Below, in pieces: positions 22,385 to 34,815 of a stretch of DNA of 64,000 bases. The stretch lies in contig JAVGWX010000018.1 in the NCBI GenBank assembly GCA_036924085.1, positions 18,541,464-18,605,463 of the forward strand, given 5' to 3'. The notes below the pieces were generated by a model, which worked only from the letters and a program-made list of their open reading frames with translations, was not told where the DNA came from and did not search any database. The position numbers were made by a program, and so were the translations under genes. Source of the stretch: Ariolimax columbianus (taxonomy: Eukaryota > Mollusca > Gastropoda > Stylommatophora > Arionidae). Each line of letters opens with the position of its first letter. Position 1 is the stretch's first letter.

Positions 22385-23150
22385 AGGTTATGGTATCCAT
22401 ATGAAATACCCGGATAGGTCCATATACAAGTTTTGTGATTCATGCGGCGAAAAACCGTTTACATTATGAAGCGGAGGCCGAGGCTATAAAAACAGCAGCT
22501 GGGATTTTGCACCGACAACTTGACTTGGACGAATTGTTGCCGATGGACTTTGTGATTTTTAGTGACTCGGCGATACACAACATCATCACTGCCTACGGAA
22601 AAAACCTCCCCTTGCATTGGATCCCTGGACATAGTAGGCTACTAGGAAACGAGATGGCTGACAGATTGGCAAAAACAGGAGTCTCGAAACAACAATTACA
22701 TAGACCCTTCAGTAACCACACAGCAAAACGAATTATTAATAGTTCTCGGGAAATCTGGATGAACAGGTGGGCGACGGGACAAACAGGTCGCAGTGTATTT
22801 AGCAAAATGTCACAGCCAAAAAAGTAATGATGACATAAATAATCTACATAGAAAATATCAAAGTCTCATCTTTCAGTTTCAAACAGGACATACCAGATTC
22901 AACAGCCACTTAAACCGCATCAATCCCCTGCACTTGCTCTTGTGCAGACATTGTTCTTATCGTGATTAAATAGTTCGAAATCAACTCATTGAGTGCAAGG
23001 CGCTTGCAAAGATGAGTAAACGATTCTTACAAGCACTTTCGACATTTGCCAACACACTGCACGGAGCAGTGACACAACTGAAGAAGACCTGTATTTATAT
23101 AAGAATGACATTGGGCTGTAAAGTGCAGGCTTGCTCAGCAGCTATGGGAT
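22385..23150 (+). pseudogene. LINE RNase H domain and C-terminus fragment
   Basis: The frames read YEAEAEAIKTAAGIL (the RNase H glutamate), FVIFSDSAIHNIITAY (Asp), LHWIPGHSRLLGNEMADRLA KTG (His/Asp), then after a frame change FQTGHTRFNSHLNRINPLHL and LLCRHCSYRD. The order is RNase HI followed by the '.TGH..L..HL..I' and Cys/His segment seen at the C-terminus of I/Jockey-type LINEs. The first Asp and the start of the domain are degenerate, and stops follow 22827. Confidence 0.78.
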
Positions 23151-23154
23151 AACA

Positions 23155-23455
23155 ACAACGACAACCAGATCCTCGTCAAAATCATCTTTATAATCTTTAT
23201 CCTTCTCCTCTTCATAATCATCATCATCGTCACCTTCATCATCTTCCTCCTAATCATAATCACCTTCATTATCTTCCTCCTCCTCCTGATCATCCTCATA
23301 ATCCTCTTCATCATCTTTGTGAATTTAATCCTTCTCTTCTTCATCATCATAATTATTTTCAAAATCTTCATCATATTCCCTCTCATCATCATCATGCTCA
23401 TTTTTATTCTTTTTCTCCTCGTCGTCATCACCATCACCAAAAACCAATTATCAAT
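23155..23455. repeat. (ATC/TTC)-rich microsatellite, right part
   Basis: Continuation of tcatcatcttcctcctaatc-type repeats. The LINE at 22385-23150 appears inserted in this tract. Confidence 0.82.
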
Positions 23456-23459
23456 TAAA

Positions 23460-23865
23460 AAAATAGAATAATAGTTTGAAACATGTAAAAAAAAACTATT
23501 GATCATTGTTCAGTGAAGAGGTGTCCAAGAACAAAACTGGCGGGACAGCCAAATATGCTTCCTCTGCTCGTAATTTCTTTAGTACTTTTACAGAAAGTGT
23601 TTGGCGTACATTTTACTAGTGCCACAGACACATTAATCAGTATTTTCTATCCGAAGTCGAATTGACAGTATCTCACTCTGGCGTGGATTGTGTGAAGTCT
23701 AAAGATTGCCACCTGTTTACTTCTGTTGAGCTTGTAATTTACCAAGGCTTGTTGTTGACCTTGAAGTTAGTTTTCGCTTATTCTCGTATCTACACCTGGT
23801 AAATATCCTGACCTTATCCTAAATTAGACATTCCAGATTGAGGATCGCTTTCCCCCGGTGAAATG
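23460..23865. other. No gene recognised
   Basis: Unique sequence separating the microsatellite from the TTAGGG-like tract. Confidence 0.4.
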
Positions 23866-23906
23866 TTAGGGTTAGAATCAGTTTTAGGCTTAGGTCTATG
23901 GCTAGT

Positions 23907-23940
<34 letters not shown>

Positions 23941-25725
23941 CGGTTAGTGTTAGGGTTAGGGTTAGTGTTAGGGTTAGTGTTAGGCTTAGGGTTAAGGTCA
24001 GTGTTAGGCTTAGGGTTAGTATTAGGCTTAGGGTTAGGGTTAGTGTTAGGGTTATGGTTAGGGTTAGTGTTAGGCTTAGGGTAAGTGTAGTGTTAGGGTT
24101 AGCATTATTGTTAGGGTTAGTGTTATTGTTAGTGTTAGGGTTATGGTTAGTGTTAGGATCAGTGTTAGGCTTAGGATCAGTGTTAGGCTTAGGGTTAGGG
24201 TTAGTGTTATGGTTAGGATCAGTGTTAGGATTAGGATTAGGGTTAGTGTTAGGCTTAGGGTCAGTGTTAGGGTTAGGGTCAGTGTTAGGGTTAGGGTTAG
24301 TGTTAGGCTTAGGGTTAGTGTAGTGTTAGGGTTAGGGTTAGGGTTAGTGTTAGGCTTAGGATCAGTATTAGGCTTAGGGTTAGGGTTAGTGTTAGGCTTA
24401 GGGTTAGGGTCAGTGTTAGGGTTAGTATCAGTGTTAGGCCAAGGGTTAGGATCAGTGTTAGGGTTAGGATCAGTGTTAGGGTTAGTATCAGTGTTAGGCT
24501 TAGGGTTAGGATCAGTGTTAGGCTAAGGGTTAGGGTTAGTGTTAGGGTTAGTGTAAGGGTTAGGGTTAGTGTTAGGCTTAGGGTTAGTGTAGTGTTAGAG
24601 TTAGGATCAGTGTTAGGCTTAGGTTTAGTGTTAGGGTTAGTATTAGGCTTAGGGTTAGTGTTAGGGTTAGGGTTAGTGTTAGGGTTAGGGTTAGTGTTAG
24701 GATCAGTGTTAGGCTTAGGGTTAGGATCAGTGTTAGGCTTAGGGTTAGGGTTAGTGTTATGGTTAGTATTAGGCTTAGGGTTAGTGTTAGAGCTAGGGTT
24801 AGGGTTAGTGTTAGGATTAGGGTTAGGATTAGTGTTAGGCTTAGGGTTAGAGTTAGTGTTAGGGTTAGGATTAGTGTTAGGCTTAGGGTTAGGGTTAGTG
24901 TTAGGCTTAAAGTTAGTATTAGGGTTAGGGTCAATGTTAGGGTTAGGGTTATGGTTAGTATTAGGATTAGTGTTAGGCTTAGGGTTAGGCTTAGGGTTAG
25001 TGTTAGGGTTAGGGTTAGTGTTAGGATCAGTGTTAGGCTTAGGGTTAGGGTTAGTGTTATGGTTAGGATCAGTGTTAGGCTTAGGGTTAGGGTTAGTGTT
25101 AGGCTTAGGGTTAGGGTCAGTGTTAGGGTCAGTGTTAGGGTTAGGGTTAGTGTTAGGCTTAGGGTTAGTGTAGTGTTAGGGTTAGGGTTAGGGTTAGAGT
25201 TAGTGTTAGGGTTAGGATCAGTGTTAGGCTTAGGGTTAGGATCAGTGTTAGGCTTAGGGTTAGGGTTAGTTGTAGGGTTAGGATCAGTATTAGGCTTAGG
25301 GTTAGGGTTAGTGTTAGGCTTAGGGTTAGGGTCAGTGTTAGGGTTAGTATCAGTGTTAGGCTTAGGGTTAGGATCAGTGTTAGGGTTAAAGTCAGTGTTA
25401 GGGTTAGTATCAGTGTTAGGCTTAGGGTTAGGATCAGTGTTAGGCTTAGGGTTAGGGTTAGTGTTAGTGTTAGGGTTAGTGTTAGGCTTAGGGTTAGTGT
25501 AGTGTTAGAGTTAGGATCAGTGTTAGGCTTAGGTTTAGTGTTAGGGTTAGTATTAGGCTTAGGGTTAGTGTTAGAGTTAGGCTTAGAGTTAGTATTAGGG
25601 TTAGGGTCAATGTTATTGTTAGGGTTAGGGTTATGGTTAGTGTTAGGGTTAGGGTTAGGCTTAAGGTTAGGATTAGTGTTAGGGTTAGGATTAGTGTTAG
25701 GCTTAGGGTTAGGGTTAGAATCTAA
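23866..25725 (+). repeat. Degenerate TTAGGG-like (interstitial telomere-type) tract, 1.86 kb
   Basis: Hexamers TTAGGG, TTAGTG, TTAGGC and TTAGGATCAG alternate (gttagggttagtgttaggct). The G-rich strand is +. A marker phrase, gttagtgtagtgttag, recurs at about 24087, 24317, 24587, 25167 and 25497, which shows higher-order duplication of longer blocks. TTAGGG is the usual animal telomere repeat. The LGLVLGL and RVSVRVR open frames here are artefacts. Confidence 0.9.
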
Positions 25726-26420
25726 ATGTAAATTGAAGTTTGTTTGAGTTTAAGTATATATTTGGGTTTGGGTGTAGGTTAGGGTTTAAATTTAAATGTA
25801 TTTAAGTTATGTTTAAGTTTAGATTTGGGTTGGAATTGATGGGGGGCGGGTGGAGGGGAGGAGGGTGGTTGATGGGCCTATGATGTTGGGGTTAATGCTG
25901 GGCGGGTGGAAGGGAGGGGGGTTGATGGGGCTATGATGTTGGGGTTTATAGGGCTATGATGTTGGGGTTGATGGGGGGGGGGTGATTGGTTGATGGGGGT
26001 GGGTTGAGAGGAGGGGGGTTGATGGGGGGGGGTGAGTGGTTGATTGGAGTGGGTAGAGGGGAGGGGATTGAGGGGGCTATGATGTTGGGGTTGATGGGGG
26101 TGGGTGGAGAGGAGGGGGGTTGATGGGGGCTATGCTGTTGGAGTTCATGGGGGGGGTGGTGGGTGGAGGGGGTTTGATGGGGCTATGGTTGGGGTTAATG
26201 TTGGGGTTGATAGGGATATGATGTTGGGGTTGATGTTGGAGTCGCGGCTGGGGCTGGGTTGGCTTTGAGTTCGGGGTAGGGGCTTGACTCTGAGTCTGAG
26301 CCTGAGTGTGGGTGTGGGTTTGTGTCTGGGTAGGAGTTAGACTCAGGGTCTGGGCCTGGGTGTGGGTGTGGGTTTGAGTCTGGGTTTGGATTAGGATTTG
26401 GCTTAAGATTAGGACTATGG
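25726..26420 (+). repeat. G-rich irregular repeats
   Basis: ggttgatgggggtgggt-type blocks (25835-26230) with many G-runs of 4 or more are followed by gggtgtgggtttgagtctgg-type units. These are potential G-quadruplex tracts on the + strand. Confidence 0.75.
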
Positions 26421-26616
26421 TTAGTGCCAGAGTTAGGATTAGATAAGTAAGATATTCTTTAAGTCTTAAGCCAAGTATATTTTAAGTCAAGTGAATTTTA
26501 CGTCAAGAATATATTGAGACAAGTTTAAAAAAAATATACTTTAAAGTCAAATATGTATTATGTACTAAAAGAAATTAATAAAAACTAAAAATTAGATAAA
26601 GTATAGCAGCAGGGAG

Positions 26617-26795
26617 GAGCGCGTGGCCGAATGGTTTTGAGGCCTGCCTACCGATGGTAGCTGTTCGAATCCCCGGTATGGCATATGTTGTTTTTCTGTT
26701 GCGGGTGAAATAAACAAAAATAGCCAGCACACGACGTGGCGACAGCAGTGGTGAAGCGGCCTGTAGTCCCCAGCCTTCAAAACCCCTCGTCTACC
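26617..26795 (+). mobile_element. SINE family E (tRNA-like head), better copy
   Basis: A box gcgtggccgaatggttttga and B box gctgttcgaatccccg, then a body with ccagcacacgacgtggcgac and gcggcctgtagtccccagcc. It matches 726-905. Confidence 0.75.
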
Positions 26796-26809
26796 CAGCA
26801 ATAAAAAAC

Positions 26810-27020
26810 AGCACGTAAAACACACACACACACATAAAACACACATAAAAACACATACACATAAACCGCACACAAGTAAAACGAACACACGTAAAACACA
26901 CACACATATATATACCACACACACGTCAAACATACACACACGTAAAACAGACGAGCACGCAAAAACACACCCATAAAACACAAACACGAAAAGCACACTC
27001 ACATAAAACGCACGCACTCA
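26810..27020. repeat. CA-rich imperfect microsatellite
   Basis: acacacataaaacacacac and acgtaaaacacacacac units. Confidence 0.85.
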
Positions 27021-27250
27021 TACAAACAAAATATTGAAATAATCATTCAGATATGCCTGCAATAGAATGATAGGGCCCAACCCAAGCTGAGATAGAAGAA
27101 TGTATCAAATGATAGTAGTTATTGTCAAAACAACTTCACAGACGCATTTCACAGATAACACATGTAGCCTGATATGGCAGAATCGTATCACTCCCCGCCA
27201 AGATGATATCATGTGACAATATTTAGACTGAGTCGACCCCATTACACACA
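27021..27250. other. No gene recognised
   Basis: Short unique stretch. Confidence 0.4.
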
Positions 27251-27254
27251 CCTC

Positions 27255-27720
27255 TTCATATTCCTCACATTATTCCACAGGCAAACACACACACACACAT
27301 ACACGCAAGCACGTTCTCACACATACACACACCTACTCACACACATCTAATAAATGTACACATCTACCCTATAAACACACATCTTCCCTATAAACTTACG
27401 TTACCCCATAAACACAGATCTCCCCTCTTAACTTACACCACCTCATAAACACATCTCCACTCTAAACTTACATCACCCCATAAACACATCTACCCTATCA
27501 ACGTACATCACCCCATAAACACATCTACCCTCTAAACTTACACCACCCCATTAACACATCTCCACTCTAAACTAACATCATCCCATAAATACATCTACCT
27601 TCTAAACTTACATCCCCCCATAAACACATTTACCCTCTAAACTTACATCACCCCATAAACACATTTACCCTCTAAACTTACATCACCCCATAAACACATC
27701 TCCATATATATCTCAAATGA
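27255..27720. repeat. CA-rich and 35-bp tandem repeat
   Basis: From about 27355, roughly ten units containing cataaacacatctaccctct and aaacttacatcaccc. Confidence 0.88.
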
Positions 27721-27869
27721 TCCAATTCCCACATACAAACATATATCACTACGCCAATCTAACATCCTCCTAAAAATACACACATGTCCCAAACCTACAC
27801 ACATCATCGCATAAATTCACGTCTCCCTACCACAATCACATCATTTGACAAATACACGCACCTCTACTT

Positions 27870-28095
27870 TGACACACATCTATCTACCTTAAATCACCCA
27901 ACCACATACACACCCCTCTCCATCCTACACATCACCAAACACACATCTATCTACCTTAAATCACCCAACCACATACACACCCCTCTCCATCCTACACATC
28001 ACCAAACACACATCTATCTACCTTAAATCACCCAACCACATACACACCCCTCTCCATCCTACACATCATCAAACACACAATTATCTACCTTAAAT
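27870..28095. repeat. 67-bp tandem repeat, about 3 copies
   Basis: Nearly identical units with acacatctatctaccttaaa and cacccctctccatcctacac. Starts at about 27873, 27941 and 28008. Confidence 0.9.
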
Positions 28096-28159
28096 CACCT
28101 CCCCCCCCCCCTCTCTTTTTTCATCTCTCTATGTCCAGTGCTTCTATCTATTACCATTT

Positions 28160-28760
28160 ATCTTTCGTACAGTCGGTCTATAACTCTCTATCCTATTTTA
28201 GCTTGTCTTATCTTATTGTAGCTTTCCTTAGCGTGGCTTACTTTGTCTTCGCGTGCCTTAGCGTGTCTTAGCTATCTTAGCGTGCATTAGCGTGTTTTAG
28301 CTTGTCTTAGTTTATCTTAGCTTATCTTAGCGTGTCTTATAGGCTCTTAGCTTATCTTAGTTTGTCTTAGGTTTTACAATTTTTTTAAATTTCATTTGCG
28401 TTCGCCTAATTTTATCTATTCCCCAAAGCCGTGTGCGGTGCACTGTTGTTTTTATTTTGCGTCTGTCGGCCCAGTGCATCCGATTTCAGCATTCATTTTA
28501 TGTAAGCGTCTGCTTCCCCCTGCATTTTCTAAGGTTTGCTTCCCCGGGGTAGAGGCCGGTGCTGTGATGGGGATCGAACCCAGCACCTTTGGTTGTGAGC
28601 CGTGTCACGTAACCACTAGCCCACGCGTCCCCTTGTCTTAGCTTATCGTAGCGTGTCTTAGCTTACCTTGGTTGTCTTAGATTGTCTGATCGTGTTTTAG
28701 CTTGTCTTCGCATGTTTTAGCATCTCTTAGAAAGTCTTAGCTTCTCTTATCTTACCGAAT
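28160..28760. repeat. 10-bp-type repeat (tcttagcgtg), split by a SINE
   Basis: tcttagcttatcttagcgtg-type units occupy 28195-28375 and resume at 28633-28760, on either side of the SINE at 28392-28632. Confidence 0.85.
28392..28632 (-). mobile_element. SINE family A, full-length-like copy
   Basis: The minus strand reads gggctagtggttacgtgaca, B box gggttcgatccccatcac, taccccggggaagcaaacct, core atcggatgcactgggccgac and a 3' end with aggcgaacgcaaatg. It aligns with 62290-62525 and 41024-41246. Confidence 0.88.
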
Positions 28761-28764
28761 TTTA

Positions 28765-29135
28765 GCATGCCTTGCCTTACCCTACCTCACCTTACCTTGC
28801 CTACCATACTGTATCCTATACTATCTTACCATACCCTACCTTACTACAGCATACCATACCCTACCCTATCCCACCTCACCCTACCCTATCCCACCTCACC
28901 CTACCCTACCCTACCTCATCCTCTCTCACCCCACTTTACCCTACCTCACCCTACCTTACCATAATTCACCATACTTTACCCTACCGTACTCTACCTTACT
29001 CTACCCTACCTCACCCTACCCACCCCTGTTTTACTCTACCCTACCTTAACCTAGCATACCTTACTCCACCCTACCGCACCCTACCCTACCCTACCCTACC
29101 TCAACCTACTCTACCTTACCTTGCATTATCTTACG
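28765..29135. repeat. 5-bp (ctacc)n degenerate repeat
   Basis: accctaccctacctcaccct-type sequence. It is followed to 29290 by tctgtctg/tctatcta microsatellite. Confidence 0.88.
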
Positions 29136-29290
29136 TTACCTGATATGAACTGTCTACTTATTTGTTTCTATGTCTGTCTTCCTATCTGTCTGTTGCCTGT
29201 GTGTATGTATGTCTATATGATTATATGTATGTCTGTCTGTTGTCTGTCTGTATATTGCGTGGTCTGTATGTCTATCTATATATCTATCTC

Positions 29291-29812
29291 GCTGTAAACT
29301 TCAACATAACTCTATGAAAACCTAAGAAGAAGATATTGACGAACACGGTTTGAATGCTCTACACACGAGGGAGAAAACAAAGTCAACCTTAAACATTTTC
29401 ATTTACATAATATTCACAAATTAGTGAATAAGTACCATAATTCTTGAAGTTTGTCTCAATGGGAAAAACAAATATATCGTTGATGACCGACAAGTGCCAA
29501 ATATGTTGTCAGTTATTGTAGATTTACGCTAACTTTCAGGAGTTGTCAACATTTGCATAGTTCTGACGTCACTTACTAACGCGTAGTCTCAATGCGACAT
29601 TAGACATGTCACAAGAGGTACAAACAATAGCGTCAAATGAACTTTTAATATCTAGCGGACTCAACGTTCTTGGAACCTTAAAATGTCAGCAGACCGATAT
29701 CTGTGGAATTTATAGTACAATATATAACAATAGAGAGATCAATGCGTGTTTCAATACAGGAGCAATTTTAGTCAATATATCACATATGCAAATATAACGG
29801 AATACATGCTTC
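29291..29812. other. No gene recognised
   Basis: AT-rich unique sequence. A 63-codon frame at 29606-29797 has no motif. Confidence 0.35.
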
Positions 29813-30165
<353 letters not shown>

Positions 30166-30309
30166 CGATAGATGTAAAGTTTGGTTCGAGTTTCAACACG
30201 AGACTGGAAGATTAGTTGATATGGCAACGAAGACATATTTTGGTGAATGTTCAAGCAACTTAGAAAGATGCTCTTTAGAGATTGTGTGATGTAAGATATT
30301 AAACATCGA

Positions 30310-30732
30310 GAGAAGGAGAGGTAAGGAGGGGAAGGGAGAGGGATGGGGGGAGAGGGAGAGAGAGAAGGAGGGAAAGGGAGGAGAGAGGGAGGGAGATGGA
30401 GAGAGAGGAAGGGAAAGGGAGAGGGAAGGAAGGGGAGGGAGAGGGAAGGAAGGGGAGGGAGAAGGAGAGTGAAAGGGGAGAAAGGGAGGGAGAGAAGTAA
30501 AAGTGAGGGAGAGAGACGGAGAGGGAGGGATGAGAGAGGGGGAGAGAGGGAGGGATAAGGAGAGGAAGAGAAGAGAAAGAGAGGAAGAGATAGAGAGAGT
30601 GAGGGAGGGAGAGAGGGTAAGGGAGAGAGGGGGAGAAGGAGAGGAGAGGAAGAGAGAGGGAGAAGTGCTAGACCCACACAAACAAGGGAATGTATAAGAT
30701 ACAGACAAACACACGCATATAGATAGATAGAA

Positions 30733-30787
<55 letters not shown>

Positions 30788-30828
30788 GAGAGAAAGTGAT
30801 TCACACATAGAGGGAAAGAAAGAGAGAA

Positions 30829-30866
<38 letters not shown>

Positions 30867-31135
30867 TGAGAGTGAGTGACACATTTAGAATGTAAGATAC
30901 AATCTTACAGTGAATGAATGAATGAATGAGAGAGAGAGAGAGAGAGAGAGAGAAAGTGACACATACATGCAGAGAGAGACAAAGATAGAGAGAGAGATAC
31001 ACACACATAATATACATTTAAAAAAAGATTAAGAGAATACTTTACATCGATCAAACGATCGAATGATCGAGAGAGAGAGAGAGAGAGAGAGTGAGAGAGA
31101 GAGAGTTAAAATGAAAGACACACATGTTAGAGAGG
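30310..31135. repeat. GA-rich polypurine and (TA)n/(GA)n microsatellites
   Basis: gagagggagagagagaagga-type polypurine (30310-30665), TA run (30735-30782) and several (GA)n blocks to 31135. The 301- and 274-codon minus open frames are low-complexity artefacts. Confidence 0.92.
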
Positions 31136-31714
31136 GAGAGAGAAAGATATATTTATATGACAAACAGAGACTGAAGGAGACGTAGGAAGAAAAGACGGAA
31201 GGAAACACAGACAGGAGGAGTGAGAGAAGCAAAGAGCCGAAGCGAAAGAGAAACGAAAGGAATAAGAGACACGAGAGACCGATAAAGAGGGAGAAAGACA
31301 GAGAATGCGGGCAGTATTGGAAAATATATGGCGGACAGCAGGTCTGCCAGACACAAGGAAGATAAACGAGGCGCAAATATTGTGTTTATGGTCTCGATTC
31401 TCAGATAGGATAAAAACGTGAGCGTTTTCAATAACAATTCTGGTTTGGTGAACGTTCGACAATACCAACTAACATGGCTCAATATTATTTGTTTAATCAG
31501 CGAAGAGACTGTACGATTTGCAGATTAATAACAAGTATATATAATAAGGACTTTGAGGTATATGTCTGTCTCGAAAATATACTTTACCTCTAGCTGCAGA
31601 ATGGAAGTTAAGTTTAATTTCTGTGTCACCCAATTGGTGGCAAGAACCAAGGTGTTAGCAGCAGCTTATAAAACGTCAGTAGATATGGGGAGGAGGGCGG
31701 GGCGTCCAGATGGT
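31136..31714. other. No gene recognised
   Basis: Purine-rich at first, then unique sequence up to the 27-bp array. Confidence 0.4.
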
Positions 31715-32635
31715 GAGTACATATGGGTGCGCCCAGGCACTGAGCACGTATGGGGGCGCCCAGGCACTGAGCACATATGGGGGCTTCCAGGCACTGAGCA
31801 CATATGGGGGCTCCCAGGCATTGAGCACATATGGGGGCTCCCAGGCACTGACCACATATGGGGTCTCTCAGGCACTGAGCACATATGGGGGCGCCCATGC
31901 ACTGAGCACATATGGGAGCGCCCAGGCACCGACCACATATGGGGACGCCCAGGCGCTGAGCACATATGGGGGCGCTCATGCACTGAGCACGTATGTTGGT
32001 GCCCTGCTACTGAGCACATATGGGGCGCCCTGCTACTGAGCACATATGGGGCGCCCTGCTACTGAGCTCGTATGGGGCGTCCTGATACTCAGAACATATG
32101 GGGCGCCCTGCTACTGAGCACATATGGGGCGCCCTGCTACTGAGCACATATGGGGCGCTCATGCACTGAACACATATGGGGGCTCCCAGGCATTGAGCAC
32201 ATATGGGGGCTTCCAGGCACTGACCACATATGGGGTCTCTCAGGCACTGTGCACATATGGGGCACTCGGGCACTGAGCACATATGGGGGCGCTCAGACAC
32301 TGAGCACGTATGGGGGTGCTCAGGCACTGAGTACGTATGGGGCGCCCTGCTATTGAGCACATATGGGACGCCCTGCTACTGAGGACATATGGGGTGCCTT
32401 GCTACTGAGCACATATGGGGGCGCCCTGCTACTGAGCACATATGGGGGTGCTCAGGCACTGCGCACATATGGGGGCGCTCAGGCACTGAGCACATATGGG
32501 GGCGCTCAGGCACTGAGCACATATCGGGCGCCCTGCTCCTGAGCACATATGGGGCGCCTTGCTACTGAGCTCATATGGGGCGCGCTGCTACTGAGCACAT
32601 ATCGTACCGTCCACGTACTAAGCACGTATGGGGGG
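31715..32635. repeat. 27-bp minisatellite
   Basis: About 34 units of ggcactgagcacatatgggg plus gcgccca, with a 26-bp variant (ctgctactgagcacatatgg) in the middle and right parts. Nearly every unit carries CATATG. Confidence 0.93.
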
Positions 32636-33490
32636 CACTCCCAGATGCAGTGAAGTCGATTCTATGAAATGTAAAGAGGTACGTATTCTGGAATCGAATC
32701 CTCGTCTGTCAAGTCAATCTGTTAAGATTCAGCACAAATACATTTCTGCAACTTTTTGTAAATACTTCGCAGCCCACAGGGCATGTTTTACAGTAATAAT
32801 AATAGCTGCTCATCGCAACTGAACTAATAGTGAAAGCATGTACGGTAAAATTACTAACCGGCTATTAAAAGGTAGCCGCATAATACAGAATTGATATCGC
32901 ATGGATATATTTACTTTCGTTGTAAATTCAATTACGTGGCATTTTATATGTTTGCCGTTCAACTGTGTCTTATCTCTCATTATCTCTCATTATCTCTCAT
33001 TTTATTTATATATCTCTGCAACATTCTCTGTCTATCTGGGTTTCAGACAAAATAATAGCGAAAATAAAGATGCAACTTAAAACGAAAACGTCAACAAATA
33101 ACCACAGACAAAAGTTCGGTGAGGGATTTCTCAGAAATATGACCATTCAAGATCAATTTAAAGTTTAAATATCAACTATACATCATATATTACAAAAGTC
33201 GGAAGATGTAGAAGATACAGAATGACAGCATGACGTGACTTGTGGAGACATTTATGGTTAAGAGAAATACAGTAAAAAGTAGGAATAACAGCGGATACTC
33301 TATCAAAGAGAGTTTGAAAAATAAAGAAAGCAGTCATGAATTTGAGGAAAACTAGATGCATCAGAGCTGAAGCTCAGGAAAAAACCAATCTGCAGCCAAT
33401 ATAGCGGTTAGAAAGAGCGCGAGAAGAGACCTCTCTAAATCTCTCTTCTTTCCACACACTCTTGTTTCATTTTACTCTGTCCAACAATCA
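32636..33490. other. No gene recognised
   Basis: AT-rich unique DNA. No domain motif or splice-bounded exon was seen. Confidence 0.35.
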
Positions 33491-33494
33491 CAAG

Positions 33495-33685
33495 TGAGGC
33501 CCTTCCATTGCACTTTGGCTGGGCTGGCCTCTGAGAGTGCAAAAACCTAGCATAGGTACATACAGACGCACACATGCATTCAAGCACTGGTTGATGCGTC
33601 TTATATCTCCCAACTAACTACGGTCTGGGGTGGAATAGGCGCGCCTCCGCCAGTAGAAACTAGTGAGGCAAACACGTAAAATAAA
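33495..33685. mobile_element. Interspersed repeat family G, copy 1
   Basis: The blocks cccttccattgcactttgg, catgcattcaagcactg and gcgcctccgccagt are shared in the same order with 43755-43935. The type (SINE or 3' end of a larger element) is unknown. Confidence 0.65.
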
Positions 33686-34299
33686 AATAAAAAATAAAAT
33701 AAGAAGATTCAAGAGAAAATATGAAAAGCTGGTAAAAGAAGCGGCTGAAGATGTAGCAAAGGTGAATGTTAAACACCTGTACAACACACCAAGAAACGTA
33801 CAGGAACATTCACGCAAGTAGATGGCTTTATTCAAGAAAAGGAAGGAAATTGATTGGCAATACAAAGGAGTAGATGAAGAGATGGACTGAATATATTATT
33901 CTGCAGAATCGGAACTACAAGTTTCTAAAAACCAAACATAGAGAAAATATTTTTGTTTAAAATCTACATCTTTAAAATAAGAAATCCACTGACCCAAATT
34001 ATATCTCCGCAGAGGCAACCTCTGCCGGTCGGTCGCTCGATCGGTCGATCGATCTGTCCATCTAGCAAATATGCGTTACTTCTTCTATGAAAACAAAACA
34101 ATGATTGAGCAAATAGTTCATATATTTGGCCTTATCTTTCCTCCCCACGAAGCATCGAACAATCACTACATATGTATGACCTTTTCTCAAGAATTCCGAA
34201 TCAAAGATTATGTACTCTACGAGTAGACGTTTTTGGGGAAATTAATTTTGCATTGGTTGTATGCAGACTCTATCTGCTTGCTCGCCTTTCCCCGTGTAG
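33686..34299. other. No gene; short gatcggtcgatcgatc motif
   Basis: AT-rich unique sequence with a short TCGG/TCGA repeat at 34025-34055. Confidence 0.4.
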
Positions 34300-34815
34300 G
34301 TATCGGGAAGCGGTTTTTTGTGTCGTGGCCTCAAATGAGGTGCGCTGCTCTGGTCCGTAACGAGAAACTTTGACAGTCGGTAGTGATTTTTCGAAGGCTT
34401 ATAGCAGAGCTCGACAGTTCGTCTCGCTGGTGATCGGACTCTCGCAAAGAGCTTGTGACCGACAAATGGAAAGCAGGAATCGTGCCCGAAGGCCCTGTGT
34501 TCTCCCGACCAACCCTCGGGAGAAGGGCAGGCCGGCAGGCCAAATTGTCTCTAGTCCCAGTGAAATTCATCGCCGGGGTCGTTGGGATCCGTTCTGCACA
34601 GAGCGCTGCCATCATTTCCTCGAGCGAGCCCGGTCGGTCGGTCGTCTGGTTGCGTGTAGGGGCCCCTGTCAGGCGGTCCTAGGTCAACGGAGTGAGGGAC
34701 AGGGGGAACAACCGTCCGTCCGTTCGTCAGTCGGTCACTGCGGCCGTCCCAGTGAGGCTTTTTACACACCCGTCCTCCGCCGACCGGTGTGTGCGGTACG
34801 TACGTCTCCGACAGA
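34300..34815 (+). other. Probable rDNA external transcribed spacer remnant
   Basis: GC-rich sequence with ggtcggtcggtcgtctgg and ccgtccgtccgttcgtcagt runs lies immediately upstream of the 18S start. Its position and composition suit a 5' ETS. This is an inference, since ETS sequences are not conserved. Confidence 0.5.

Noticed and set aside
23866..25725. True chromosome end
   Set aside because: The repeats are highly variant and unique sequence and genes continue on both sides.
23898..25747. Long open frames of VLGLGLV or VRVSVRV
   Set aside because: They are artefacts of hexamer repeats, open in several frames.
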